This document shows, in pieces, positions 38,318 to 45,865 of a stretch of 64,000 nucleotides of DNA. The translations under genes and the position numbers were made by a program. This DNA comes from a virus: the IMG/VR virus record IMGVR_UViG_3300009545_000002, positions 1-64,000 of that record; one strand, 5' to 3'. The notes under the pieces were generated by a model. That model was not told where the DNA came from. It saw nothing but the letters and a program-made list of their open reading frames with translations, and made no database searches. Each line of letters begins with the position of its first letter. Position 1 is the stretch's first letter.

Positions 38318-38581
38318 TCATCGGATTGGTGTAGTCGGTAGCACGCCCGGTCCCGCAGTCGGAAAACCCGCTGCGCCGCTCGGTAGGGGAACGTTCAATT
38401 CGGTCACCGGTGACGCTTTGCGCGCGTTGACGGCCTGGAGCTCGAGCCAGCAGGCCGGGCAACGCCAGCGCCGCGAGATGTCAAGGTGGCTCCATCCCTT
38501 GGCTATCGCGGCGTCCTCGTCGGGCACCATGCGCTTGCAGCCGGCGGCGCAGGAGATCGGGTCGGGATCGCTCTGACTCAT
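38318..38581 (-). CDS. Small zinc-binding hypothetical protein
   Basis: 87 aa. CAAGC and CPAC pairs (with RRWRCPACWLEL) suggest one zinc site. The leader ACCCCAAAGGACTGACCC ends at the ATG. It converges with the holin gene and lies beside the tRNA gene. Unknown function. Confidence 0.55.
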   Translation of the reverse strand: MSQSDPDPISCAAGCKRMVPDEDAAIAKGWSHLDISRRWRCPACWLELQAVNARKASPVTELNVPLPSGAAGFPTAGPGVLPTTPIR

Positions 38582-38598
38582 GGGTCAGTCCTTTGGGG

Positions 38599-38675
38599 TG
38601 GTTGCGGCGGATGGATTTGAACCACCGACCTCCGGGTTATGAGCCCGGCGCGCTGCCGGACTGCGCTACGCCACG
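38599..38675 (-). tRNA. Initiator tRNA-fMet (CAU)
   Basis: 77 nt including encoded CCA. Cloverleaf: acceptor CGTGGCG/CGCCGCA with a C1-A72 mismatch, D-stem GCGC/GCGC, anticodon stem CCGGG/CCCGG with loop CTCATAA, T-stem GGTGG/CCATC with TTCAAAT loop. The unpaired 1-72 position and three consecutive G-C pairs above the anticodon loop are the two hallmarks of bacterial initiator tRNA. One departure: position 11-24 is C-G, where E. coli initiator has A-U. Intact tRNA inside the leftward gene cluster. Confidence 0.92.
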
Positions 38676-38692
38676 GGGCGGAAGTATAGGGA

Positions 38693-38872
38693 TCAGCGCT
38701 TCGGTGGTCTATGCAGATCGCGCGCAAGGACGGCGGCGACTTTCAGCCAAAAATCCCGGTGTTCTCCCGGGTCGTGAGCCATGGCATGCCGCCTGCACAT
38801 GGTGAGGGCCTGGTAGCCGAAGCGCAGGCGCCAGGACACCGCGGCCTCTTCGGCGGTGCGGCCCTTCTTCAT
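38693..38872 (-). CDS. Small basic hypothetical protein (59 aa)
   Basis: 59 aa (MKKGRTAEEAAVSWRLRFGYQ), ATG overlapping the stop of the upstream gene. Contains CRRH and a basic C-terminus (HRPPKR). Nothing recognised; supported by coupling and codon pattern. Confidence 0.5.
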   Translation of the reverse strand: MKKGRTAEEAAVSWRLRFGYQALTMCRRHAMAHDPGEHRDFWLKVAAVLARDLHRPPKR

Positions 38873-39114
38873 TGCCGAAACAGCTGCCCGAGCTGCTCTT
38901 CGATGCTCTGTTGGATGTTCTGAATCGTCGCCCATTTGCCGGCAGGGAACCATTCAGGGCGGTCCGGTGCGCGCTTCGCAGCCTCGACGATCAGCAGGGC
39001 GGTCGATACCTCGACGTAGGTTTGCACCAGCTCATCAGCATCATCAGCCGCGCGCATCATGTCGCGCAGCCCGTCGAGCGTGCGCGAGTGGCTGCTGAGC
39101 AAGACCGAGTCCAT
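38869..39114 (-). CDS. Helical hypothetical protein (81 aa)
   Basis: 81 aa, acidic and helical (LRDMMRAADDADELVQTYVEV). Overlaps both neighbours by 1-4 nt. Unknown function. Confidence 0.55.
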   Translation of the reverse strand: MDSVLLSSHSRTLDGLRDMMRAADDADELVQTYVEVSTALLIVEAAKRAPDRPEWFPAGKWATIQNIQQSIEEQLGQLFRQ

Positions 39115-39383
39115 CAAGCCCCCTCTTTGCGTATCGCCTGGACGGCGGCCATGCGGTATCGGATGAGCTGCATGCGGGCCTCCGCGGGCAGCGCGATGTA
39201 CTCGTCGCCGCGCAACTCTCGCAGCGTCATGTCGTCGTTGAAGACGCACATCGTCGCGCAGAAGAGGCAGACCGCGATGTCGCCTGGGCCCGGCTTCTTT
39301 TGATCTTCGCTCGAGGCGTTGTCGGCGTGCTTGCCGCATGAAGGGCAGTGCGCCGCTTCGTTCGTGCCGAAGGTGTTCAGCAT
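39114..39383 (-). CDS. Zinc-ribbon hypothetical protein
   Basis: 89 aa from ATG 39383. CPSCGKHAD (~residue 14) and CLFCATMC (~40) form a four-cysteine zinc ribbon, followed by a helical C-terminus (PAEARMQLIRYRMAAVQ). One of many small cysteine-pair proteins in this cluster. Confidence 0.6.
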   Translation of the reverse strand: MLNTFGTNEAAHCPSCGKHADNASSEDQKKPGPGDIAVCLFCATMCVFNDDMTLRELRGDEYIALPAEARMQLIRYRMAAVQAIRKEGA

Positions 39384-40072
39384 GCCTGGGCCTCGGGCCA
39401 GATCTGCGCATCGAGCAGGGCTGTGGAGATAGCGCGCAGCCGGTCTAGCTCGCGCATCGCTGCATCGCCGCCCTCCTTGCGGTCTTGCTGCTCGCACTGC
39501 TCGACCAGGATATGCACGCCGCTCGCAATCGACTCGTCAACCTCGGCGCGCGTGGCCGGCCGGCCTTCCGCATACCACTCGATTGACTCCGGCGGCCCGA
39601 AGCGGAAAAGCAGGCCTTCATTGCCTGGCTCGCCGCCGCGGCCGGCGCGGAACGCCTTGAAGGTCTTCGTCGTCCAGATCGCGATGCACCCCGGGTTGCG
39701 CAGGATCGGGAAGCCGGCTTGATCGACTGCACCGGCTACCTCGCGGCGCTTCGCGTGCGGCCTGGTGATGAAGGGGCAGGCGGTGCAGGCGTAGCGGGCG
39801 CATTCGAGGTGCGAGGGCGGCTCGGAGATCGTGCCGGTGATGCTGCACATCGGGCCTATCACGAACGACTTGAACACGCCGAGCACGCCGCCGCACTGCC
39901 AGCACAAGCTGTGCTTCAGGGCAAGCGGAATCTTTTTGGCGTCCATCACGCGGTGATCCGGCTTGCCGTCGATCCAGTCGACAAAGAACGGCACCGGAAA
40001 GCCGCGCTCGTCGATGTAGAGGCGCGACATCTTCGACGGCAGCGGCGGCAGGCCTGGGCGTAGCTTGTTCAT
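39377..40072 (-). CDS. Cysteine-rich hypothetical protein (231 aa)
   Basis: 231 aa. CWQCGGVLG near 57 and CARYACTACPF near 90 suggest a zinc-binding core; C-terminal helical segment. Homologues with the same CxxC spacing occur in other betaproteobacterial phage early regions as hypothetical proteins. No catalytic motif seen. Confidence 0.6.
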   Translation of the reverse strand: MNKLRPGLPPLPSKMSRLYIDERGFPVPFFVDWIDGKPDHRVMDAKKIPLALKHSLCWQCGGVLGVFKSFVIGPMCSITGTISEPPSHLECARYACTACPFITRPHAKRREVAGAVDQAGFPILRNPGCIAIWTTKTFKAFRAGRGGEPGNEGLLFRFGPPESIEWYAEGRPATRAEVDESIASGVHILVEQCEQQDRKEGGDAAMRELDRLRAISTALLDAQIWPEAQAC

Positions 40073-40278
40073 TTCGTGCTCCTGCCGGTCATCGCGGCTT
40101 CAGTGTTGGCGGCCTTGCACACGCCGCCGAGGGCCGCCGTGTTGTCGGTCGTGACCTTCAGGAACAGGCTTTCCGCGGTCGGGCCCTTGATGATCTCGAA
40201 CGCATACCCGGACTGTTTCAGGTGGCGCTCGAAGATCGACAACTTCCACGAGTCGATGGCAATAACTCCGGATGACAT
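40069..40278 (-). CDS. Small hypothetical protein (69 aa)
   Basis: 69 aa (MSSGVIAIDSWKLSIFERHL) with AAAGGA upstream of the ATG; the start of a longer frame was rejected on this basis. Compact alpha/beta, no family. Confidence 0.5.
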   Translation of the reverse strand: MSSGVIAIDSWKLSIFERHLKQSGYAFEIIKGPTAESLFLKVTTDNTAALGGVCKAANTEAAMTGRSTK

Positions 40279-40295
40279 GGCGGTCCTTTCAGTGG

Positions 40296-40571
40296 TCACC
40301 GTGGCCTTGGGCCGCGAAAGTTTAGGGCTGCGAGACTGCCCCACAGCGCGGTCTGCAAGCCTGCGTTGATGAAGTCGACTGCCGTGTGGGCGACGAACAG
40401 CGCGACGATCGAAATGCCGGTCACGGCGAGCGCGCCCCACGCGATCTTGAGGCGCGAGTGCTCCATGTGGTTGGCCTCGCGCTCCATGCGTTCGCGGACT
40501 TCTCTCAGCTTCGCGATCAGCTCGTCGAGCTCCGGCAGATGACCATCAGTTGATGGTTCGGTCTCGTCCAT
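40296..40571 (-). CDS. Small membrane protein with N-terminal coiled coil
   Basis: 91 aa; helix ~12-38 charged (LPELDELIAKLREVRERMERE), membrane segments ~46-63 and ~66-84. Overlaps the end of the upstream gene by 26 nt. Unknown; possibly membrane exclusion or signalling. Confidence 0.55.
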   Translation of the reverse strand: MDETEPSTDGHLPELDELIAKLREVRERMEREANHMEHSRLKIAWGALAVTGISIVALFVAHTAVDFINAGLQTALWGSLAALNFRGPRPR

Positions 40572-40965
40572 TCGCGGCCCCCTCGTTGTGCCCGCTGTCC
40601 TTCAGCACTGCGTCCAGATCGTCGCGTAGGCGCGTCAGGTAGGCCGCTGGAAAGGAGCGGCCCTGCAGCGCTTCGATGAGCCCCGCGCGCACGTCGTCGG
40701 TGTTGAGCATGCCGAGGGTCCGGCCGAGGGTCAGCATCAGCATTGCGACGCCGGCGCCCTGCGTCAGCTTGTCCGCGTTCGAGCGAATCTCTTGCGCGAC
40801 CACCTCCAGCCTATCCGGCAGCGACTCGTGCACTTCGAGCGGCCCCTGCACGCAGAACCCGCTGCCGTGCTCGCCTTCGACGACGATCAGCACCACGCCC
40901 TTCGCCTTCGCGCCTTCGCGCGCTGCCGTGCATAGGCTGTCGTACACCCCTGGTCCGATCGGCAT
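40546..40965 (-). CDS. Hypothetical protein (139 aa)
   Basis: 139 aa, MPIGPGVYDSLCTAAREG. VVLIVVEGEHGSGFCVQG suggests a beta-sheet nucleotide- or ligand-binding core; C-terminus helical. Similar small phage proteins are annotated only as hypothetical. Confidence 0.5.
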   Translation of the reverse strand: MPIGPGVYDSLCTAAREGAKAKGVVLIVVEGEHGSGFCVQGPLEVHESLPDRLEVVAQEIRSNADKLTQGAGVAMLMLTLGRTLGMLNTDDVRAGLIEALQGRSFPAAYLTRLRDDLDAVLKDSGHNEGAANGRDRTIN

Positions 40966-40968
40966 GGC

Positions 40969-41190
40969 TCATTCCTTCCTGGTTGATTCGAGTTCAGCGG
41001 CGAGCCGCATCCCCTGCGCGATGGTCACGCAGTCCGTTTTGTCTCGGCAGTGGATGACGCTTTGCAGCACCATGCCCTCGCTCATGCCGGCTTGCCTCGA
41101 GACGTCGATCGTGAAGATCCCGACCTTGACGTAGGGCCGCACTTCGCCGCACACGTGGCAGCGCAAGACAGCCGCCGTCGGATCGCTCAT
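40969..41190 (-). CDS. Small CxxC zinc protein (73 aa)
   Basis: 73 aa; RCHVCGEVRPYVKVG and CRDKTDC. ATGA overlap with the upstream gene. Function unknown. Confidence 0.5.
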   Translation of the reverse strand: MSDPTAAVLRCHVCGEVRPYVKVGIFTIDVSRQAGMSEGMVLQSVIHCRDKTDCVTIAQGMRLAAELESTRKE

Positions 41191-41732
41191 ACGAAGTCCT
41201 TGAGCGAAATGTGAAGGCGCTGCGCGTCCCTGGCTTTGTCCCAGGTGTTCTTCGTGCCGCCGTCTTCCGGTACATCCCAGTCGCCGAACGTGTAGGCGAG
41301 CAGCGAGTCGCAGCCCCTGGCCACGAGCGCATTGCGCGCGAACATGGCGCCGTAACCCTTGGCCGCCGGCTGCTCCGTCACCTCGGCCCCCTTGGCGATT
41401 GCCTGCGCGATCTCGGCGATGCCGTCGACGCGTGTGGCCTGCTTGAAGCGGGCGTGATAGTAGTTCGCCACCGAGCCCGCGCTGGCGTTCTTCGGTCCGG
41501 CGAACTGCCCATCCACCAGCGGCGCCGGCAGGTGAAGAACCAGGTGCTGCACGTCGCCATCGAGGTAGAGGCGCACCGCGAGATGGTCTGCCCACGCCGC
41601 GCCGCCTGATACCAACGTGTCGGTGGAGCTCACGCGAGCCTTCGCATCAGCGAGCATCGCGCGCCACAGCTCGGCTGTCATCGGACGGTTCTTGTCTCGG
41701 CCCGCGGTGCCGATGATGGCGACCACCCTCAC
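41187..41732 (-). CDS. SLOG-domain (YspA/DUF2493-like) protein
   Basis: 181 aa. GTG start at 41732 overlaps the upstream stop (GTGA). VAIIGTAGRDKNRPM, then SGGAAWADHLAVRLYL, is the SLOG-type Rossmannoid pattern of YspA/DprA-like nucleotide-binding proteins, in which the GG.A.GAD-type loop contacts a nucleotide-linked ligand. SLOG domains are common in stress and anti-phage signalling; here it could sense or hydrolyse a nucleotide signal (inference). Confidence 0.65.
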   Translation of the reverse strand: MRVVAIIGTAGRDKNRPMTAELWRAMLADAKARVSSTDTLVSGGAAWADHLAVRLYLDGDVQHLVLHLPAPLVDGQFAGPKNASAGSVANYYHARFKQATRVDGIAEIAQAIAKGAEVTEQPAAKGYGAMFARNALVARGCDSLLAYTFGDWDVPEDGGTKNTWDKARDAQRLHISLKDFV

Positions 41733-42094
41733 AGCGTCGGCTTCCCTCGCACGGTGAGCACCGCGCCGCTCTTGTCCTGCAGGCGCTTCAGCATCGCGCG
41801 CAGCCGCTGCTCTTCCTTCTTCAGCGCGTGCACCCGCTCGGTCACTTCCTTGACCTGGTTCTGCACCTGTCGGTAGCTGGACCAGGCGCTCTCGATCGTG
41901 CGCGCGTTCGACAGCAGGAAGCTGAACGGGTCGAGCGTCGCGCCGCACTTCAGGTTGGCGCAGATCACGGTGCGGTTGTGCTGGTCGAGCAGCACTGCCT
42001 CATGGCTGCAGTATTCCGGGTGCCGCGGCGCGATGGCCAGCGGGTTCTCCGGCAGGGTGTGGCCTGGGAAGGCCTTGATGATGTCGTCGCTCAT
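41729..42094 (-). CDS. Hypothetical protein with C-terminal coiled coil
   Basis: 121 aa from the ATG at 42094. CSHEA and CANLKCGATLDPFSFLL suggest a small zinc site; residues ~65-110 form a coiled coil (VKEVTERVHALKKEEQRLRAML). Unknown. Confidence 0.5.
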   Translation of the reverse strand: MSDDIIKAFPGHTLPENPLAIAPRHPEYCSHEAVLLDQHNRTVICANLKCGATLDPFSFLLSNARTIESAWSSYRQVQNQVKEVTERVHALKKEEQRLRAMLKRLQDKSGAVLTVRGKPTL

Positions 42095-42624
42095 TTCCGT
42101 TTGCGGCCGGCCTGGCCGATCTGCGCGGCGAGCCGCTCGGTTTCGCTCTTGACGTAGGCGATGTCCTTGTACGTCTCCATGCCCCTGCTCTCGAAACCGA
42201 GCGCCTCGCGCACCGCGACCATGTCCGGCACCACGTCGAATAAGTGCCCGGTGTCGAAACCGATCCAGTAGCCGCGCTTCATCTCGCGGCGATTGAACTT
42301 CGTCGCCCAGCTGACGCCGCCGTGCACGGTCAAGCGGCTCAGGCGCCGGCCGTTGATGTCCCGGGTCGCGCGCCGCATGAAGGCCTTGTTCATCAGGTGT
42401 GGGCCTGGCCCATTTGGCGGGCGTAGCGGCGGCCGCCGGCAGCGCGGCGGCGGGTACATCGGATGCCCTCGTGGCACGCGCACGTAGCCGCACAGCTGGT
42501 GCACCGTGCCGCGCAAGATGGCGCACTTCAGCCCGGTGGCCTGATCGATCCAGTGCAGCCTATTCGGCTCGGAGTCCCAGGGTCCCGGGGCGCGCTGCGG
42601 TGGCCATTCCTGTCTCGCCTTCAT
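42091..42624 (-). CDS. Hypothetical protein (177 aa)
   Basis: 177 aa, ATG 42624 shares its A with the upstream TGA. LHWIDQATGLKCAILR, a proline-rich stretch, then GYWIGFDTGHLFDVVPD. A DUF-type structure is likely but not identified. Helical, charged C-terminus. Confidence 0.5.
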   Translation of the reverse strand: MKARQEWPPQRAPGPWDSEPNRLHWIDQATGLKCAILRGTVHQLCGYVRVPRGHPMYPPPRCRRPPLRPPNGPGPHLMNKAFMRRATRDINGRRLSRLTVHGGVSWATKFNRREMKRGYWIGFDTGHLFDVVPDMVAVREALGFESRGMETYKDIAYVKSETERLAAQIGQAGRKRK

Positions 42625-42869
42625 CAGCACGGTTTGATCTCCTGTTCGATAGTCACAACTTCGCCCAGCACCAGGTCGCGATAGACGCCGTCGTCATCCT
42701 GCAGCACCGGCATCGACCCGAAGTAGATGCCCTCAGATTCGCCACCCGACAGCGCACCATCGAAGCTGAACATCAGGCTCTTGCCGTTCGGCGAAGCGAG
42801 GATGACCATCGCCTTGACCGTCTCGCCGCCGTAGGTCAGCCGCACGAACTGGCCGCGTTCGAGCGTCAT
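42624..42869 (-). CDS. Small SH3-like hypothetical protein
   Basis: 81 aa; GQFVRLTYGGETVKAMVILAS suggests an SH3-like barrel, followed by SPNGKSLMFSFDG. Tightly coupled to both neighbours. Confidence 0.5.
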   Translation of the reverse strand: MTLERGQFVRLTYGGETVKAMVILASPNGKSLMFSFDGALSGGESEGIYFGSMPVLQDDDGVYRDLVLGEVVTIEQEIKPC

Positions 42870-42958
42870 GCGTCGCCTCTCGGAAAGCGCTGGGCCTGCA
42901 GCTGCAGCGCGAGCGCGGCGCTGGCGGCGGCAAGTTCGCGTTGTCGGGCGCGCGTCAT
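42866..42958 (-). CDS. Very short translationally coupled protein (30 aa)
   Basis: 30 aa, MTRARQRELAAASAALALQLQ. ATG overlaps the upstream stop and its own stop overlaps the downstream ATG, so it bridges a coupled chain; a helical peptide. May only serve translational coupling. Confidence 0.4.
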   Translation of the reverse strand: MTRARQRELAAASAALALQLQAQRFPRGDA

Positions 42959-43197
42959 TCGGCGAACCCGTCAAAGGATGGATGCTTGCGCTCGATGCAC
43001 AGCCGGCACAGCGGCGGATGCGAGCAGCCGGCCAGCACCATCGCGCCGCAGTCCGGGCAGTGGTACATGCCGATCGGGCTGTTGGCCAGGAGCTCCGGCT
43101 TCTCGTCGCAGTTCGCTTCGAAGAGCGGGCCCTCGGCGTAGCAGCGGCAGCAGAGCGCGCCGCCGGCCAGGCCGCTCACGGTGAATTCAGTGGCCAT
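42955..43197 (-). CDS. Cysteine-rich zinc protein (80 aa)
   Basis: 80 aa from ATG 43197. Cysteine pairs LCCRCYAEG, CPDCGAM and CRLCIERK allow two zinc sites. No homologue recognised beyond hypothetical phage proteins. Confidence 0.55.
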   Translation of the reverse strand: MATEFTVSGLAGGALCCRCYAEGPLFEANCDEKPELLANSPIGMYHCPDCGAMVLAGCSHPPLCRLCIERKHPSFDGFAE

Positions 43198-43501
43198 CGC
43201 CAAACTCCCGGGCGAAGAACAGCTCGCGGATGCGCCACAAAAGCGGGATCGGGCGCGCTCGGTATCCCGGCGGCGTTTCGATCATCTGCCCGAAGCCGTC
43301 GACACCCCAAAGGCGCCGGTCGGCCGGGTCGAGCACGTTCATCACGGTGCCGCACCGCGTGCACTTGATGTTCATCATCCTGCCGCCGCGCGGGCCTGGC
43401 AGGTAGCCGGTCCCGTTGCAGCATGGCCAGCGGCCGCGCTGGTACCAGGCGTGTCGCTCTTCGCGGGTCATCTCGCGCATGACGACGTCGCACTCGCTCA
43501 C
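43187..43501 (-). CDS. DnaJ-type zinc-motif protein
   Basis: 104 aa, GTG start overlapping the upstream stop. PCCNGTGYLPG and KCTRCG form a DnaJ-central-domain-like zinc site (CxxGxG plus CxxC). Helical C-terminus. Function unknown; the same motif type appears in the 62641-63261 protein. Confidence 0.55.
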   Translation of the reverse strand: MSECDVVMREMTREERHAWYQRGRWPCCNGTGYLPGPRGGRMMNIKCTRCGTVMNVLDPADRRLWGVDGFGQMIETPPGYRARPIPLLWRIRELFFAREFGDGH

Positions 43502-43725
43502 AGCCAGAGCTCCATGACGTACTTCTCGTCCCTCGGGTCGCGCGGCACCCTGTGCAAATGCCCTGGCAGCCTGGCGCGCACGTCTTCGAGCGAGCCACCG
43601 ACGATCACGTCGGCCGTCGGTCGCGGGCCGGTGGGATGCACTTCATGCCGCCGCGCAACGTAGCACTCTGGCCGGTCCTTCGGATGGTCGTAGACCACCC
43701 AGATCGAGAGCACGTCTTCGTTCAT
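43498..43725 (-). CDS. Small hypothetical protein (75 aa)
   Basis: 75 aa; ILSIWVVYDHPKD-type beta start (MNEDVLSIWVVYDHP), then DVIVGGSLEDVRARLPG. The pattern SIWVVYDHP...CYVARR is common to small phage proteins of unknown role. Confidence 0.55.
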   Translation of the reverse strand: MNEDVLSIWVVYDHPKDRPECYVARRHEVHPTGPRPTADVIVGGSLEDVRARLPGHLHRVPRDPRDEKYVMELWL

Positions 43726-43964
43726 CAGTGGCCCCCCTCTTTGACGCCGGTCACCACCGTGTCCGGGCCGATCAGGTCGGCCAGTTCAGCCGCGATGGCT
43801 GTCTCGGTCGCGCCGTACATGATGTAAACCTCGCCTTTGCCGCCCATCGGCTCGAGCTGCACGAGGATCCCCTGGCCCCGCTTGAGCCGCCTGATGCTCT
43901 CTTCGGTGATGCCCAGCACGTAGATCGCGCGTCCGTCCGAACTGGTGGCGCTCGCCTTGATCAT
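43725..43964 (-). CDS. Small hypothetical protein (79 aa)
   Basis: 79 aa, MIKASATSSDGRAIYVLGI. GKGEVYIMYGATETAIAAELA suggests a beta-alpha fold. No known family. Confidence 0.5.
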   Translation of the reverse strand: MIKASATSSDGRAIYVLGITEESIRRLKRGQGILVQLEPMGGKGEVYIMYGATETAIAAELADLIGPDTVVTGVKEGGH

Positions 43965-43977
43965 TGTTCGACTCCAT

Positions 43978-44190
43978 TCAGAGGGTTGGTGCGCGCGCAC
44001 CGCAGATGAAACACCGCTTGCCCGGCCGCAAATTGCATTTGCCGCAGGGCGCGGAAGGGTCCGGCCCGTCGTCGTCCGGCAGCGCCAGCACGCGCTCGAT
44101 CTCTGCGATCCACTGATCACCGTAGAGCAACAGCGGGCGCGCGGTGCGCAACTCGTCGAGCAGCCTGCGCATCGCTTCGTACTTGATCAT
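43978..44190 (-). CDS. Small zinc-finger protein (70 aa)
   Basis: 70 aa; CGKCNLRPGKRCFICGA at the C-terminus provides a four-cysteine zinc site; N-terminal helices. Two bases separate its start from the upstream gene. Confidence 0.55.
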   Translation of the reverse strand: MIKYEAMRRLLDELRTARPLLLYGDQWIAEIERVLALPDDDGPDPSAPCGKCNLRPGKRCFICGARAPTL

Positions 44191-44191
44191 C

Positions 44192-44437
44192 TCAGTGCTC
44201 CGTCGGTGGGCGCATCGTCCGCATCGTGTCGTCAGGGATCGGGCCCCACACGTCGATACCCGCTCGGATCAAGAGCTCGATGACCTCAGTCACCTGGGCC
44301 CAGTTCTCGAATACCACGACAGGCCCTACCGTGCTCTTGCTTTCGGCGTGCCGTAGCCATTCGAGCGTAACAACTCGCTCTCCGGGGTTGTTCGCGTTTT
44401 CGAGGACTTCGACGGCGGGCGTTAGAGGCGGCTTCAC
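44192..44437 (-). CDS. Small hypothetical protein (81 aa)
   Basis: 81 aa with GTG start overlapping the upstream stop (GTGA). VVTLEWLRHAES and FENWAQVTEVIELLIRAGIDVWG give an alpha/beta pattern. Unknown. Confidence 0.5.
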   Translation of the reverse strand: MKPPLTPAVEVLENANNPGERVVTLEWLRHAESKSTVGPVVVFENWAQVTEVIELLIRAGIDVWGPIPDDTMRTMRPPTEH

Positions 44438-45078
44438 GGCTTGATCCCTTCGAGCAGCAACTTGGCCAGGTTGTCGGCGCCGTAGACGGTCATCGCGGCC
44501 GAGTGCTGGATCTCGGCTTCGAGGCTGAAAAGTTTTCCGACCTTGCCGCCCGGGTGCTTGTTCATGTCGCAGAGGTCCGGTTCGGTGACCACCAGGTATT
44601 TGCGGCAGTTGCCGGGGCGGTGTTCGTAGACGCGGCAGGCGCGGTCTTCGCCGAGGAACACGCAGCGCTGATCCTCGATCGACAGTTCGCGCCAGGTGTC
44701 CGCGTTCTTCGTCGCCTGCCGTGCGAGCCGCGCATAGTCGATCTCGATGCCGTCGTCGTGGGCCAGCATGAGCAGTAGCTGCGCCTCTTGCGGAAAGACG
44801 TCCACGTGCACGTGGCAGCACGCGGCGCAGCCCTTGCGGCATTGCACGTTCGGCGCGTGCTCCGACGTAGCCAGCATGCGGCGCATGCTGTCGTCGACGG
44901 CATTGTGGATCGAGAATGCCACGCTCTCCGGTATCGCCTCGTGCTCGATGCGCACCCACTCTTTGCGGTAGTGCTTGAAGCACTCGAGCGCGACGCGGCG
45001 CTCATCGTCCTGCATTTGCGCCGTGGCTTCCTTGAGCGTGCTGCTGACGTAGCCCAGGGCAGGGTCAGTGAGCTTCAT
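44434..45078 (-). CDS. YkgJ-family cysteine cluster protein
   Basis: 214 aa. CRKGCAACCHVHVDVFPQEAQLL (~80) and CVFLGEDRACRVYEHRPGNCRKY (~140) are the two-part cysteine cluster of the YkgJ/Fe-S-like (PF03692) family, thought to bind zinc or iron. Found in many phages and bacteria; function uncertain. ATGA coupling with the next gene. Confidence 0.8.
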   Translation of the reverse strand: MKLTDPALGYVSSTLKEATAQMQDDERRVALECFKHYRKEWVRIEHEAIPESVAFSIHNAVDDSMRRMLATSEHAPNVQCRKGCAACCHVHVDVFPQEAQLLLMLAHDDGIEIDYARLARQATKNADTWRELSIEDQRCVFLGEDRACRVYEHRPGNCRKYLVVTEPDLCDMNKHPGGKVGKLFSLEAEIQHSAAMTVYGADNLAKLLLEGIKP

Positions 45079-45308
45079 TGCGCCACCCAGACCGCGCGGC
45101 CGACGAATTCCATTTCATCCCACAGCGGCCGGTAGTACGCCTGCCCGCCGGCTGTTTCGCGCGACTCGCCGAGCGCCTGCACGTAGCCCTGACAGCCGAA
45201 CTTCTTCGGCTCGGACACGATGAGCATGCAGGCGGCGAAAGCCCGATTGCGGACGGTCTCTGGATTCAGCTGCACCACGTCGCCGGGCTGTAGGTCACGA
45301 GGTTCCAT
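45075..45308 (-). CDS. Small hypothetical protein (77 aa)
   Basis: 77 aa; LQPGDVVQLNPETVRNRAFAACMLIVSEPK, a pattern recurrent in phage small proteins (an SH3-like beta barrel). Unknown role. Confidence 0.55.
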   Translation of the reverse strand: MEPRDLQPGDVVQLNPETVRNRAFAACMLIVSEPKKFGCQGYVQALGESRETAGGQAYYRPLWDEMEFVGRAVWVAQ

Positions 45309-45310
45309 GG

Positions 45311-45862
45311 TCAGTGCGTTTCATGGCCGGGTGCGTTCTGCATGACGAAGCGGCCGACCCATTCGCCGCCCACAGGTATGGGTTTGAAGGTCGCGACGCG
45401 TTTGGGGCCGCTGATCGGGCACATGCCGGGGAAGCTGCGCTCGGCGGTGTGGACCGTGACCATGATCATCTCGCCGCGGTCCGGGTGGTCCTCGAGCGAG
45501 TCAATTCCTTCGTAGACATCCGGCGACTTCGACGCCAGGTGCCAGGCCTCGGTCAAGTGCACGACCAGCTTGGGCGCTCCGGACGTGCCAGTCATCCCGG
45601 CCAGGTCGGCGCCCATTTTCGAGAGCAACAGGCGGATGAACAGCATCAGCCGATCCTTCGACTCGCCGGTTTCTTGCAGATCGTTCACCAGACTCGATTC
45701 GATGAAGGTCATGTCGCCGAGCGTGCCTGGCTCGTCGCCAAGGCAGACCGCGACCAGCTGCGGTTGGACTTTCTTCTTCTCGTTGAAGATCTCGACGGCC
45801 TTGCCGGCAAAGAAGTCGTAGGCGGCCGTGATGTCGGCGCCCTCGGGTTCGCGCGTGCTCAT
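45311..45862 (-). CDS. Hypothetical protein (183 aa)
   Basis: 183 aa; ITAAYDFFAGKAVEIFNEK, GDMTFIESSLVNDL, LVVHLTEAWHL and VTVHTAERSF. A compact alpha/beta protein of unknown family, likely single domain. Follows the 551-aa gene. Confidence 0.55.
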   Translation of the reverse strand: MSTREPEGADITAAYDFFAGKAVEIFNEKKKVQPQLVAVCLGDEPGTLGDMTFIESSLVNDLQETGESKDRLMLFIRLLLSKMGADLAGMTGTSGAPKLVVHLTEAWHLASKSPDVYEGIDSLEDHPDRGEMIMVTVHTAERSFPGMCPISGPKRVATFKPIPVGGEWVGRFVMQNAPGHETH

Positions 45863-45865
45863 GGT

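Noticed and set aside
38599-38675. tRNA as the attachment site of the phage
   Set aside because: The tRNA is complete and lies 9 kb from the integrase; attP sites hold only a partial tRNA and sit beside int.
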